A stretch of DNA of 64,000 bases from Gammaproteobacteria bacterium. Its GTDB lineage: Bacteria; Pseudomonadota; Gammaproteobacteria; Steroidobacterales; Woeseiaceae. The position numbers and the translations under genes were made by a program. Positions 1-12,318 of the stretch are shown here, piece after piece. The notes beneath the pieces were generated by a model. That model was not told where the DNA came from, searched no databases, and worked only from the letters and a program-made list of their open reading frames with translations. Every line of letters starts with the position of its first letter. The first letter of the stretch is position 1. The DNA lies in NCBI GenBank assembly GCA_029861535.1, contig JAOTZC010000002.1:124001-188000 (forward strand), written 5' to 3'.

Positions 1-192
<192 letters not shown>

Positions 193-237
193 CTAACGAG
201 GATCTAGTCCAACCTATTGATTTTAATGATATCCGTA

Positions 238-1459
<1,222 letters not shown>

Positions 1460-1818
1460 TGTCTTATCGGATGAGCCGTCTGTCGGTCTCGTCCATTTTG
1501 CTTGCCTCCGGCACTAAAAACGCCACGTCCATCGGGCGACTCCCTCGGCTTGTGGCGCTTCGTTTGCGGTGTTTCCAGGCGGACCTGTTGTTTTAGCGAG
1601 CGCATTATAGTGGCAGGCCCGGGCCTAAGCAATAAGAACCGGTCTTCTCCGTCAGTGCGAATTAGTCACTTTTCCCCGGGAAATATAGCAGTTTCGGTGC
1701 CGATGGGCGGCGCGCTTCAGGCGAAGAATTCCACTCGAGTTTCTGGCCTAAATATGCGCCCGCCGCTGCCGATATTAGCCTAGGAGGGACGTCTTAAGAA
1801 TCTTGCCAGGGAGTTAAT

Positions 1819-2979
1819 ATGCAGCTGATCGCCACCGAGGCCATTCGTGGGTCGCATGCACTGAACGATGTAGTCCGGGAGATGAGCCTGTCACTGAGCT
1901 TTTTCTCGGATCCCGCCAAATTTGCTGTGTTGATGGCCGGCCCGCCGCGCCGGATCGTGTTACTCACCGACAGTGACATTTGCGAAGACATCGTTGAACA
2001 GCTGCGCGTCGCCAACAGTAGTTCGCCAGTTGGCGTTATCATCGCCGCGGATCGCCCAAAACTGCGGTCCAGCGAGAAGCTTGGGCTTATCGACAAACTT
2101 GTCGAGCTACCCAATGTCGAGTGGGTCGGCGCCGAATTCGATTTCGACCGCCTCGCCGCTTCGGCGCGCCACTGCCGCAGGCGCATGCTCAAGGTCTCCC
2201 GGACAGATCTTCATCGGGCCTTCGAAAATTCCGAATTCTTCGTCCAATATCAACCGAAGGTAGAGCGCGACACCGGCGCCGACTGGGTAACACGCGAGGC
2301 CGAAGCGCTGATTCGCTGGCGACATCCTGAACATGGCGTAATCGGTCCGCTGGAGTTTCTACCGGAAATCGAGGCGTTCGGGATGATGGCGGATCTGACC
2401 GAGTTTGTACTACGCACGGCGGCGGCACAGCTGCAGGAGTGGCACGAACAAGATCTCGACCTAAACGGCTGTATCAATCTCGCCCCGAGTCTGCTCAATG
2501 ACCAGACGCTCGGCGAACGTTTTGCGGCCATCGTCAATGAATACGGCGTCGCCTGCGAACGCTTCACGTTCGAGCTTGTAGAACAGGAGCTCGCCAATCC
2601 GGAAGCGCCGCATCTAATCGCGATCAATGGTTTGCGTGAGAAAGGCTTTCGCCTGTCGTTGGATGACTTTCGCGTTGCCGCGGCGTCACTGTCTACTTTC
2701 GAAAAGTTGCCGTTTGACGAAATCAAGATTCATGCATCGGCACTCCGCGACGCGAAGCACAATACGGCATCGTTGCATGTGCTTGCCGCGGTCGCCGGTC
2801 TCGCCCACAACCTGGGCATGTCAGTCTGTGCGGAAGGCGTCGAGGACGAGGAAATGTTCAACTTCCTCGCGATGATTCAGTGCGACAAGATGCAGGGCTT
2901 CATGATTTCCGAGGCTGTACTGCCGCACATTATCAAACGCGCATACTCTGCCAAGGAAACCAGTAGCGATGTCGCATGA
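1819..2979 (+). CDS. EAL-domain protein (putative c-di-GMP phosphodiesterase or degenerate EAL) with N-terminal receiver-like region
   Basis: Motifs EAEALIRW, NLAPSLLND, FELVEQ, LSLDDF, CAEGVED, QGFMISE. Confidence 0.85.
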   Translation: MQLIATEAIRGSHALNDVVREMSLSLSFFSDPAKFAVLMAGPPRRIVLLTDSDICEDIVEQLRVANSSSPVGVIIAADRPKLRSSEKLGLIDKLVELPNVEWVGAEFDFDRLAASARHCRRRMLKVSRTDLHRAFENSEFFVQYQPKVERDTGADWVTREAEALIRWRHPEHGVIGPLEFLPEIEAFGMMADLTEFVLRTAAAQLQEWHEQDLDLNGCINLAPSLLNDQTLGERFAAIVNEYGVACERFTFELVEQELANPEAPHLIAINGLREKGFRLSLDDFRVAAASLSTFEKLPFDEIKIHASALRDAKHNTASLHVLAAVAGLAHNLGMSVCAEGVEDEEMFNFLAMIQCDKMQGFMISEAVLPHIIKRAYSAKETSSDVA

Positions 2980-3137
2980 CCGGTGGCCAAATAGTTGCGC
3001 CTACGGCTGTCAGCGAAGGTAGGTCTTGGACTACTGTGCGTGAATGACGCATGGATCATCTGACGAACGAGTGGGCTTCCGAGCGAGGAAGTTGTCCCAT
3101 GCGTCGTTCGAGTCGGACGCCATCGAAAGGCAACCTC

Positions 3138-4031
3138 TTACTGGATGTGTTTCAGGATCCCGTCCAACTCATCGAGGTTGTGATACGCAATAACCAGTTT
3201 CCCCGAGCCCTTCTGTGTGTGTTCTACGCGTACCTTGGCGCCGAGTTTTTCTGATACTTCGATCTCAAGTCGACGAATGTCGGCGTTACTCGAGCTTGCC
3301 GGCGCAGACTTTTTCTTTTTGCTTTTCGCGTCGAGCATGTGCTTGATGAGTCGCTCGGTATCGCGCACCGACAAACCCTTGCGCACAATGTGTCGAGCGA
3401 TATCGTATTGTTGAATCGAATCCGCAATCGATAACAACGCGCGTGCATGTCCCATGTCGAGTTTGCGCTGCTCCAACATTGGCTTCACTTTGTCGGCGAG
3501 CTCCAGCAGGCGCAGCAGATTGCTGACCGATGCACGCGATCGGCCGACAGCGTTCGCCGCGTCAGCATGTGTCAAATCGAATTCCCGAATCAGACGATCG
3601 AGTGCGCTGGCCTCTTCCAGCGGATTCAGATCTTCACGTTGGATGTTTTCGATCAACGACATCGCGATGGCGTCTTCATCGGCCACCGAACGAATAACCG
3701 CTGGTATTTCAGGCAGCTCCGCGAGCAGCGCCGCGCGCCAACGACGTTCACCAGCGATGATTTCGTATCGCTGCGAAATGCCGGTCTTTCCAATGGGCCG
3801 TACGACGATCGGCTGTACAACGCCCTGCGAACGAATTGAGTCCGCCAGTTCGTCAAGGGAATCTTGACGCATATCGACGCGCGGCTGATATTGGCCGCGC
3901 TGGAGCAACTCGACCGGAATATTTTTCATCCCCTCGTCGGCTACGGCACCGCTGACCAAAACGGTATCGCCTGTCGGTTTCGAAAGTAATGCATCCAGGC
4001 CGCGGCCAAGTCTTTTTTTTCGGGCGCTCAT
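3138..4031 (-). CDS. parB: Chromosome-partitioning protein ParB
   Basis: MSARKKRLGRGLDALLS start; GERRWRAA, ENIQREDLNPLEEA motifs; ORF track starts further upstream at 4169. Confidence 0.95.
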   Translation of the reverse strand: MSARKKRLGRGLDALLSKPTGDTVLVSGAVADEGMKNIPVELLQRGQYQPRVDMRQDSLDELADSIRSQGVVQPIVVRPIGKTGISQRYEIIAGERRWRAALLAELPEIPAVIRSVADEDAIAMSLIENIQREDLNPLEEASALDRLIREFDLTHADAANAVGRSRASVSNLLRLLELADKVKPMLEQRKLDMGHARALLSIADSIQQYDIARHIVRKGLSVRDTERLIKHMLDAKSKKKKSAPASSSNADIRRLEIEVSEKLGAKVRVEHTQKGSGKLVIAYHNLDELDGILKHIQ

Positions 4032-4038
4032 GATTCTC

Positions 4039-4824
4039 CTAAACAGCTTGTGCGACGTGGGCGTCTTCACGTCGCAGAATTTCCCCGGCCAGTGCAAGGT
4101 ATGAAATAGCACCGCGCGACGAACGATCATGCAGTAATACGGGGCGCCCAAAGCTGGGTGCCTCGGCAAGGCGAATATTTCTCGGAATTACGGTGCGAAA
4201 CACCTTTTCGTCAAAATGTTCGAGGAGCTGCTGAGAAACTTCGTTCGACAGGTTAATCCGAGGGTCGAACATCGTTCTCAGGATGCCATATACCTGCAAA
4301 TCCGGATTGACCGAACTATGAACTTGTTCAATTGTGTTCAATAGCGCGCTCAAGCCTTCGAGCGCATAGTACTCACACTGCATCGGGATTAAAACGCCGT
4401 CGGCCGCCGTCAGTGCATTTACTGTCAACATGTTTATTGACGGCGGACAATCGATCAAAATGAAATCGTAAAGCCCGGCAACCGGGCCCAAGGCTTTTCT
4501 GAGCTTCATTTCGCGACCGATTTCCTGAAGCAGCTTGACCTCGGCCAGCGTCAGGTCCTCATTTCCGGGCAGTACCGCGAAACCGCCTTCCGGTGGCGAG
4601 ACGATGGTGTCGGCTGCGCTCGCGTCGCCGAGCATGACATCACAGGCGGAGTATTCGACTGTTGTCTTGTCGATGCCACAACCCATCGTCGCATTTCCCT
4701 GCGGATCTACGTCCACGACCAGCACGCGACGCTGTGTCGCCGCGAGCGACGCCGCCAGATTGACGCAGGTCGTTGTTTTACCGACCCCGCCTTTCTGATT
4801 TGCTATAGCAATGATGCGTGTCAT
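4039..4824 (-). CDS. parA: Chromosome-partitioning ATPase ParA/Soj
   Basis: MTRIIAIANQKGGVGKTTT deviant Walker A. Confidence 0.96.
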   Translation of the reverse strand: MTRIIAIANQKGGVGKTTTCVNLAASLAATQRRVLVVDVDPQGNATMGCGIDKTTVEYSACDVMLGDASAADTIVSPPEGGFAVLPGNEDLTLAEVKLLQEIGREMKLRKALGPVAGLYDFILIDCPPSINMLTVNALTAADGVLIPMQCEYYALEGLSALLNTIEQVHSSVNPDLQVYGILRTMFDPRINLSNEVSQQLLEHFDEKVFRTVIPRNIRLAEAPSFGRPVLLHDRSSRGAISYLALAGEILRREDAHVAQAV

Positions 4825-4856
4825 GGATCTAATCCGATTCTCAGCATACGCAGAAT

Positions 4857-5486
4857 TTAAGCCTCGCGTCGCAACAGCACGGCGTGCCGCGATCCCTTTT
4901 CAAGACGCGGCACAGTAAGTTCTCTTACTTCATACCCCCACGGATGGGATATTTGTTCTAACTCATCCGCCGGGTATCGGCCTTTTAGGGCCACAAATAC
5001 CCCGCCCTCTCCTACGTGGTGACCGGCGATTTCAAGCAGCCGCGGTACGCTTGCGACCGCCCGGGCAATCACCGTATCAAAGCGGTGCCCGGGTGCATAG
5101 TCCTCAATCCGCGCCTTGACCGTGTAGGCATTATCCAAACCGAGCAAGCCAAGCACATGCTGGACGAACATGATCTTCTTATTATTGCTGTCAACGAGAT
5201 CGAATGCGCAGTCCGGCGCAACGATCGCGAGTGGCAAACCCGGAAAACCTGCTCCGGTGCCAACATCGAGAACACGTTTACCATGCAGCAGCGGGCGGAC
5301 AACGAGGCTGTCGAGCAAGTGCCCGGCAATCATATCGTCGTGGTCGCGAATGGCAGTCAGGTTGACCTTACTGTTCCAGCGCTCGAGCTCTCGAAGTAAG
5401 GTCGCCAGCTTAATTACGGCATTCGAGGAAACTTCAAAATCAAGTTCGGCGACCGCGTCGCCGATTTGTTGCTGCAATGGCGGCAC
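4857..5486 (-). CDS. rsmG: 16S rRNA m7G527 methyltransferase RsmG (GidB)
   Basis: RVLDVGTGAGFPGLPLAI motif; adjacent to parAB. Confidence 0.95.
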   Translation of the reverse strand: MPPLQQQIGDAVAELDFEVSSNAVIKLATLLRELERWNSKVNLTAIRDHDDMIAGHLLDSLVVRPLLHGKRVLDVGTGAGFPGLPLAIVAPDCAFDLVDSNNKKIMFVQHVLGLLGLDNAYTVKARIEDYAPGHRFDTVIARAVASVPRLLEIAGHHVGEGGVFVALKGRYPADELEQISHPWGYEVRELTVPRLEKGSRHAVLLRREA

Positions 5487-5510
5487 CGTTATCAGCAGTA
5501 TGTACGCGGA

Positions 5511-7490
5511 CTAGTCACTGTCTAACACGTGCTCGCGCAGAAACAACACCGTCGCTTGCTGATAGATATCGCGATTCTCTTTTTTCCGGTATCCGTGGCC
5601 TTCGTTCAGCGCATTCATGTACCAGACATCGTGTCCCTGTTCGCGAAGTGCCTCGACGACCTGTATCGACTCGGTAACCGGTACGCGCGGATCGTTCTCG
5701 CCTTGCACTATAAACATCGGCAAGTCGATCTTTTCTATATTGTTCAATGGACTGATGCGTTCCAGGTGCGCTCGCATCTTAGGGTCTCGCTCATCGCCGT
5801 ATTCAGCGCGGCGTAAATCGCGGCGGTAATCCTGTGTGTTTTCCAGAAATGTCACAAAATTGCTAATGCCGACGATATCCACGGCCGCTTTCAGCCTATC
5901 ACTGAAGTGCACGGCGCTGGCCAGCACCATGTAGCCACCGTAGCTACCACCGAACACCGCGACGCGATCCGAATCGAGGTCCGGCTGCGAATCGATCCAA
6001 TTCAGCAGTGCGCCAATATCGCGCACCGAATCTTCGCGCCGAAAACCATTATCGAGGCCGAGATATGTCTTGCCATAGCCGTTGGATCCTCGAACATTTG
6101 GTAGCACTATCGCGACGCCGAGTTTTTGCAGCCACATTTGATAGGTGCTGCTGAATGTCGGTCGCGATTGACTTTCCGGTCCACCGTGAATTGAAACGAC
6201 AACCGGAAAAGGCCCATCGCCGTCGGGTTTGTATACCCACGCCGGTATTTTTCGTGGTCCGCCGGCCACTTCATCAAAGGTCGCGTACGTAATCAGCTCC
6301 GGCGTACGAAAGCCACTGGTATCGAGGCCACCGACCTCACTATTTGTCCAACGCGTCAGTTCACCATATTCCAACGGCGCATCGCCGAGAGAGAGAACGA
6401 AGGTATCGCTCGGTGTCGCCGCTGTATTTAGCGTCATCGCGAGTCGCGTATTGTTGGGGCTGAAACTGAGTCCGAACGCGACGCCCGTTGGAATATTATC
6501 AACGCGCCGATATTCGCGCGTCCGGATATCGAACAAATAAACGCCTGATCGCCCATTTTCATTCAGCACAAATGCCATTCGACGTCGATCTTCGCTGATG
6601 ACGGCATCGGTAACGTCCCACGACAGATCCTCGGTAAGAATTTCGGGCTCCGCACCCGGTTCGAGCGACTGCCATGCAAGCCGCTGAAAGTCGCTGCCCT
6701 GGCTCGTAATCAGCCAAAAGCCGTCCGCGGTATCGTCAAACGCTATGGGATAGTTTGTACTGATGTTGCCCTCGCCGCCGGCGAGCAACGTGACGTTGCC
6801 AGAGTCCAGATCAACAACCTGTGCACTCGAATCCGTGATGCTGACGTAATTTGTTGCCAACAAACGGCTGCCGTTTTCAGAAAATTCCGTTGGCCCCCAC
6901 CAGCTACCATCCGGCGACGTCAGCACGATTTTCGTGCTATCCGGATCGTCCGGATCCATCAGCCAAATATCGTTTGCTGCGCCGTTACGTCGGGTGCTCT
7001 GATAGGCTACGCGGTGCCCATCCCGATCCCACACCGTCACGCCATTGCGCGATTCGCCGTCGGTCAGCATCGTCACGCTACCCATTCCCGGATCCAGCAG
7101 GAATATCTGCGAGAATTCACTACCGCCCGCGTCACGCGTAAATATCAACCGCGAGCCCTGCGGCTGTGATGCCACGCCACCGATCGGTTCTTTGAAAAAC
7201 GTCAGTTGATGCCGCGCACCACCGGGCATGTCGACGCGGTGTAATTGATCGACATCGGCGAAGCGTGTCGAGACATAGACGCCGGAGCCATCCTCCGTCC
7301 AGGCTCGAAAATTCGCGCTGCGAACATTTTGATAGCGATTCAGATCGTCGACGATCTGTGCCGGTATGGCAGGTACGTCCTCCATTAACAGATTACCGTT
7401 GTTGGCTTCTGTTTGCGAAACGGTTTCAGCATTAGCAACTAATACGGCCATTGCGGCCAGGCACGCGAAATATTTGCTTGAGACTTTCAT
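5511..7490 (-). CDS. S9 family peptidase (prolyl oligopeptidase type) with N-terminal signal peptide
   Basis: beta-propeller TolB-like repeats, GGSYGGYM nucleophile motif, C-terminal NEGHGYRKKENR. Confidence 0.9.
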   Translation of the reverse strand: MKVSSKYFACLAAMAVLVANAETVSQTEANNGNLLMEDVPAIPAQIVDDLNRYQNVRSANFRAWTEDGSGVYVSTRFADVDQLHRVDMPGGARHQLTFFKEPIGGVASQPQGSRLIFTRDAGGSEFSQIFLLDPGMGSVTMLTDGESRNGVTVWDRDGHRVAYQSTRRNGAANDIWLMDPDDPDSTKIVLTSPDGSWWGPTEFSENGSRLLATNYVSITDSSAQVVDLDSGNVTLLAGGEGNISTNYPIAFDDTADGFWLITSQGSDFQRLAWQSLEPGAEPEILTEDLSWDVTDAVISEDRRRMAFVLNENGRSGVYLFDIRTREYRRVDNIPTGVAFGLSFSPNNTRLAMTLNTAATPSDTFVLSLGDAPLEYGELTRWTNSEVGGLDTSGFRTPELITYATFDEVAGGPRKIPAWVYKPDGDGPFPVVVSIHGGPESQSRPTFSSTYQMWLQKLGVAIVLPNVRGSNGYGKTYLGLDNGFRREDSVRDIGALLNWIDSQPDLDSDRVAVFGGSYGGYMVLASAVHFSDRLKAAVDIVGISNFVTFLENTQDYRRDLRRAEYGDERDPKMRAHLERISPLNNIEKIDLPMFIVQGENDPRVPVTESIQVVEALREQGHDVWYMNALNEGHGYRKKENRDIYQQATVLFLREHVLDSD

Positions 7491-7544
7491 GCTTATCTCC
7501 GTTCGATGTGAGGTTCGTCGCGTCGCCGGCGACGTGCTTGCAAC

Positions 7545-8993
7545 TTACGCGACAAGTAATGCCATGAAGTCATCGACCGGCGTCGCAGCGAGTTTTTTGC
7601 GCTCCGCGCACACAGCATCCAGTTCGTTCCATTGACCGTCTCTAAGTTTCGTCGACACGCTGTCGACAAACTTTTTCTTTAATACTGGAATGCCTTCGGC
7701 GCGACGTTCACGATGACCAATCGGGAAGTGCACTTCGACGCGTTCAGTATTCGTTCCATCATTAAAAAACACTTGTACTGCATTGCCAATGTAGCGTAAC
7801 TCCGGGTCGAAATAGTCGGTAGTAAATTGTTTATTTTCGCGAACTTCCATTTTGTCCCGTAATGTGTCGATGCGCGGATCGTTTGCGACATCGTCTTCGT
7901 AGTCTGCGGCAGTCAATCGTCCGAAAATCAACGGCACTGCCACCATGTACTGAATGCAATGGTCGCGATCGGCCGGATTGTCGAGTGGCCCGGTCTTGTC
8001 GATTATCCGCACGCCGGCCTCTTGCGTTTCGATAACAATTCTAGCGATGTCGTCGATGCGATCCTTGACCTGTTCGTGCAGTGTCATGCCAGCCTCGACG
8101 GCCGTTTGCGAATGAAACTCGGCCGGAAACGAGATTTTGAATAAAACGTTTTCCATTACATAACTGCCATACGGCCGCTGAAACTTAAACTCCTTGCTTT
8201 TGAAGAGTACGTCGTAATAACCCCAGGTCTTCGCCGACAGTGCCGATGGGTAGCCCATTTCACCAGTCATCGCGATCAGTGCGAGTCGCACGGCGCGACT
8301 CGTCGCATCGCCGGCCGCCCAGCTCTTGCGCGAGCCCGTGTTCGGGGCGTGACGGTACGTGCGTAGTGCACCACCGTCGATCCACGCGTTCGATACCGCA
8401 CTTAAGACCTGTTCGCGATCACCGCCGAGCATTCTGGTGACGACAGCAGTTGATGCAACGCGGACCAGCAACACATGATCGAGTCCAACCCGGTTATAGC
8501 TATTCTCGAGTGCCAGGACGCCTTGAATTTCGTGCGCCTTGATCATCGCCGCAAGCACATCCTGCATCATCAGCGGATTTCCGCCATTGGCGCGCGCCTG
8601 TCTGCTGAGATAATCCGCGACGGCAAGAATGCCGCCGAGATTGTCGGACGGATGGCCCCATTCTGCCGCCAGCCAGGTGTCATTGAAGTCCAGCCAACGA
8701 TTCATCGCGCCTATGTTGAATGCCGCCATAACCGGCTCGAGCTCATAGGACGTTCCCGGTACCCTCGCGCCGCCCGGCAGAGTCGCACCCGGAACCACCG
8801 GTCCGAGCAGTTTCGTACACGCCGGGTAATCCAGTGCCTGAAAGCCGCAGGCGAGCGTATCCATCAGACAGTAATGAGCAGTCTCGAACGCGAGATCTGA
8901 ATCGATGTCGTAATCGCAAACATAGTCAGCGATATCGACCAGCACCTGGTCCCAGTCCGCTCGCTTAGCCGATCGGATATCAACTCTGGACAT
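7545..8993 (-). CDS. prpD: 2-methylcitrate dehydratase (MmgE/PrpD family)
   Basis: 482 aa MmgE/PrpD-like sequence ([28 protein letters not shown]); next to prpC and prpB. Confidence 0.92.
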   Translation of the reverse strand: MSRVDIRSAKRADWDQVLVDIADYVCDYDIDSDLAFETAHYCLMDTLACGFQALDYPACTKLLGPVVPGATLPGGARVPGTSYELEPVMAAFNIGAMNRWLDFNDTWLAAEWGHPSDNLGGILAVADYLSRQARANGGNPLMMQDVLAAMIKAHEIQGVLALENSYNRVGLDHVLLVRVASTAVVTRMLGGDREQVLSAVSNAWIDGGALRTYRHAPNTGSRKSWAAGDATSRAVRLALIAMTGEMGYPSALSAKTWGYYDVLFKSKEFKFQRPYGSYVMENVLFKISFPAEFHSQTAVEAGMTLHEQVKDRIDDIARIVIETQEAGVRIIDKTGPLDNPADRDHCIQYMVAVPLIFGRLTAADYEDDVANDPRIDTLRDKMEVRENKQFTTDYFDPELRYIGNAVQVFFNDGTNTERVEVHFPIGHRERRAEGIPVLKKKFVDSVSTKLRDGQWNELDAVCAERKKLAATPVDDFMALLVA

Positions 8994-9018
8994 GCAGGTC
9001 TCTCCTTAGGCGTTATTT

Positions 9019-10140
9019 CTACTGTCGCTTTTCGATCGGCACCCAACTCGTAAGCGGCGGGCCGACGTATTCGGCGGCTGGACGAATCAGTTTATTATCG
9101 GCTCGCTGTTCCATAATGTGCGCCGCCCAGCCGGTGATCCGAGAACAAACGAAAATCGGTGTAAATAGATGCGTCGGAACGCCGATGAAGTGATACACCG
9201 TAGCGGCATAAAAGTCGGCATTAGCGAACAGCTTCTTCTCGTCCCACATGACTTTTTCAATCGCCTCAGATACCGGATAAAGCACCGTATCGCCAGCTTC
9301 GTCCGCCAGCACTTTCGACATTTTCTTGTTGACCGCGTTACGCGGATCCGATGTCGTGTAAACCCGATGGCCGAAACCCATGATCAAGTCTTTGTTTGCG
9401 AGCATTTGATGAATGCCGGCTGTCGCCGCCTCCGCCGAATCGAATTTTTCGATCAGCTCCATTGCTGCCTCGTTAGCGCCGCCGTGCAATGGGCCGCGCA
9501 ATGCACCAATCGCGCCGCTGACCGCGGAATGCATGTCGGACAAGGTGCCGGTGATCACGCGACTGGCGAACGTCGATGCATTGAATTCGTGCTCGGCATA
9601 CAGAATCAGCGTCGTGTCGAGCGACTTCCGATGCACCTCGCTTGGCGCTTTGTCATGCAGTAGGTGCAGGAAGTGGCCGGCGATGCTGTCATCGTCGGTT
9701 GCCGTGTCGATTTTCACGTTGTCTGCATGAAAGCGATGCCAGTACAACAGCATCGACGGCAGGCACGAAAGCAAGCGATCGGCGACGTCGGACTGATTGG
9801 AAAAATCCCCCTCGGGCTCAATGTTGCCGAGGAACGAGACACCGCTGCGCAACACATCCATCGGGTGCGCGTCGGCCGGAATCAATTCCAGCACCTGTTT
9901 CAGTGCAGCCGGTAGGCCGCGATTGCCTTTGATCTTGTTAACGTATCCATCGAGTTCGGCTTGCGTCGGCAACTTGCCGTGCAATAACAAATACGCCACC
10001 TCCTCGAAACATGCGTTATCAGCAAGGTCGTAAATATCATAGCCGCGGTACGTCAGCCCAGCGCCCTCCTTGCCGACAGTACACAAATGCGTTTCGCCTG
10101 CGACAACTCCTGCGAGGCCACCTGTCTTTTTAGCTGCCAT
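9019..10140 (-). CDS. prpC: 2-methylcitrate synthase
   Basis: citrate synthase family (GFGHRVYTTSDPR, GALRGPLHGGANE); prp gene context. Confidence 0.93.
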   Translation of the reverse strand: MAAKKTGGLAGVVAGETHLCTVGKEGAGLTYRGYDIYDLADNACFEEVAYLLLHGKLPTQAELDGYVNKIKGNRGLPAALKQVLELIPADAHPMDVLRSGVSFLGNIEPEGDFSNQSDVADRLLSCLPSMLLYWHRFHADNVKIDTATDDDSIAGHFLHLLHDKAPSEVHRKSLDTTLILYAEHEFNASTFASRVITGTLSDMHSAVSGAIGALRGPLHGGANEAAMELIEKFDSAEAATAGIHQMLANKDLIMGFGHRVYTTSDPRNAVNKKMSKVLADEAGDTVLYPVSEAIEKVMWDEKKLFANADFYAATVYHFIGVPTHLFTPIFVCSRITGWAAHIMEQRADNKLIRPAAEYVGPPLTSWVPIEKRQ

Positions 10141-10167
10141 GTTTTCCTCTCTTCGCTCGTGTATTTG

Positions 10168-11058
10168 TCATTCTTTTCCGGTATTGAGTCCCTGTTCTGC
10201 AAACAGCGCATCGAGCTTGTCTTCATAAGCCTGGTAGCCCAGCACATCGTAGAGCTCCTTGCGCGTTTGCATCGCATCGACTGCCGCCTTTTGCGTGCCG
10301 TCATTTTTAATAGTTTCATAGACACTGAGCGCAGCCTTCGACATCGCGCGAAACGCACTTAGCGGATACAGCGTCATTCGAATACCAACGCCTGCGAGTT
10401 CCTGTGCTGTAAACAGCGGCGTCTTGCCGAATTCAGTCAGGTTTGCAAGCACCGGTACCTGAATTGCGTCGGTGAACTGTTCGTATTCATCCAGCGTCGT
10501 CAACGCTTCAGCAAAAATCATGTCGGCCCCGGCGTCAACATAGGCGGCTGCACGATCGAGCGCCGCCTGCTGTCCTTCGACCGCGTGTGCGTCGGTACGT
10601 GCCATGATCACGAAGGCGTCGTCGATGCGGCCATCGACCGCCGCCTTCAGCCGATCGCACATCTCATCCGTTTCGACAAGCGCTTTGCCGGGACGATGTC
10701 CGCAGCGCTTGACGGCAACCTGATCTTCGAGGTGACAACCGGCGGCGCCGGCCCAGGTCATTTCGCGAACGGTGCGAGCGATCATGAATGCGCTGCCCCA
10801 GCCTGTGTCGGCATCGACAAGTAACGGTGCGTCAGTGACCGACGCGATGCGACGGATGTCTTCGCAGACATCGTTTAGCGTTGTGATCGCGAGGTCCGGC
10901 AAACCAAAAGATGCGTTGGCAACGCCGGCTCCGGACAAATAGATGGCTTTGTGACCGGCCCTTTCGGCCAACAGTGCCGTATAGGCATTGATCGTACCGA
11001 CGATCTGAAGCGGGCGCTCAGTCTCGAGCGCGGCCCGGAAACGTGCTCCTGCACTCAT
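10168..11058 (-). CDS. prpB: Methylisocitrate lyase
   Basis: ICL/PEPM family; [12 protein letters not shown] motif; prp gene context. Confidence 0.94.
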   Translation of the reverse strand: MSAGARFRAALETERPLQIVGTINAYTALLAERAGHKAIYLSGAGVANASFGLPDLAITTLNDVCEDIRRIASVTDAPLLVDADTGWGSAFMIARTVREMTWAGAAGCHLEDQVAVKRCGHRPGKALVETDEMCDRLKAAVDGRIDDAFVIMARTDAHAVEGQQAALDRAAAYVDAGADMIFAEALTTLDEYEQFTDAIQVPVLANLTEFGKTPLFTAQELAGVGIRMTLYPLSAFRAMSKAALSVYETIKNDGTQKAAVDAMQTRKELYDVLGYQAYEDKLDALFAEQGLNTGKE

Positions 11059-11195
11059 CGCGAATCCTTTGAAACCGTTTGGTTTGGCCAGATCCAGGGG
11101 TTTTAATCCCGATTAAATCCGGCGGGGGAAGGGATTCTAAACCACTGGATAGGCGTTTCCCAAATAGACCGACTAGAAAATATTAATTCGGCCCG

Positions 11196-11284
11196 TCAGG
11201 CGGCGAGTGCGGAGGATGCCTCACCGAGCGAGTTCCGCGAAGCGATGTTTGAGCGAATGAGGCGCCTCCGTGATCGCCGCCTGA
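11196..11284. repeat. Long imperfect inverted repeat (28/27-nt arms, 34-nt loop) downstream of the oxidoreductase gene
   Basis: Left TCAGGCGGCGAGTGCGGAGGATGCCTCA (11196-11223), right TGAGGCGCCTCCGTGATCGCCGCCTGA (11258-11284). Confidence 0.85.
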
Positions 11285-11293
11285 ACCGCCAAA

Positions 11294-12283
11294 TTAGCCG
11301 ATTCGGACAACGGTCCGTCCGGTTACTTTGCCATCTAGGTACGCTTGGAAATAATCGGGAAGCTGTTTGAATTCGATCGTTTGACGGCCGATTCGATCCA
11401 GATGTTGTGGCCGCAGGTCGTTCGCGATTCGCGACCACACGGCGAGGCGCAAGGCGCGCGGCGTATCCACCGAGTTGATACCCAGCAAACAGACGCCGCG
11501 TAAAATAAACGGAATTACCGTTGTTTTCAGCGCAGGACTCGCCGCCAGGCCGATACTTGCGATATTGCCGCCATATTTCATCGTGCGTGTCAGCCACGTC
11601 AGATATTCACCACCGAGGTTGTCAATCGCTCCGGCCCATTCTGCTTTTTCCATCGGCCGGCTGCCTAATTCAATTTGGTCGCGCAACAAGATTCGTGTTG
11701 CGCCGATCTCGCGCAAATAACTTTCTTCCGTCGCTTTGCCAGTGACAGCGGCGACTTCGTAGCCTCGACCGGAAAGCATGTCGATCGCGATGCTGCCGAC
11801 GCCTCCAGTTGCACCAGTGACAACAACCGGCCCATTCTCGGGCAGCTGAGAGTTTTGCTCCATACGATGAATCGCGAGCGCGGCAGTAAAGCCTGCCGTA
11901 CCGATCTGCATCGCCTCAAACTCCGTCATCCCATCCGGAATCGGCACCAAGCAGTCGTTCGCAACGCGTGCGAATTCGGAATAGCCGCCGTCAATAGTCT
12001 CGCTCAGTCCGCAGCCGTTTACGAGCACGGACGAACCCGGCAAAAAGTTTTCGTCATCGGAGCTGATGACTTTGCCCGCGAGATCAATGCCGCCGTTCAA
12101 CGGATAACGCCTCAAAATACTTCCGGCCCCGGTTCCCGCCAGCGCATCCTTATAGTTGATTGTGGAGTAACTGACTTTGACGACCACATTGCCCTCGGTC
12201 AGGTCATCAATCTTTAGCTGCTGAAACTCGGCGACGATCTTGTCGTTTTGTTTGTCGATGCGAAACGCCCGGAAGTCTTCCAC
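11294..12283 (-). CDS. YhdH/AcuI-family oxidoreductase (acrylyl-CoA reductase-like, MDR superfamily)
   Basis: VVTGATGGVGSIAIDML, YSTINYKDALAGTG motifs. Confidence 0.87.
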   Translation of the reverse strand: MEDFRAFRIDKQNDKIVAEFQQLKIDDLTEGNVVVKVSYSTINYKDALAGTGAGSILRRYPLNGGIDLAGKVISSDDENFLPGSSVLVNGCGLSETIDGGYSEFARVANDCLVPIPDGMTEFEAMQIGTAGFTAALAIHRMEQNSQLPENGPVVVTGATGGVGSIAIDMLSGRGYEVAAVTGKATEESYLREIGATRILLRDQIELGSRPMEKAEWAGAIDNLGGEYLTWLTRTMKYGGNIASIGLAASPALKTTVIPFILRGVCLLGINSVDTPRALRLAVWSRIANDLRPQHLDRIGRQTIEFKQLPDYFQAYLDGKVTGRTVVRIG

Positions 12284-12318
12284 TGCTTACCCCTAATGTT
12301 CTATTGCCGTCAATATGC

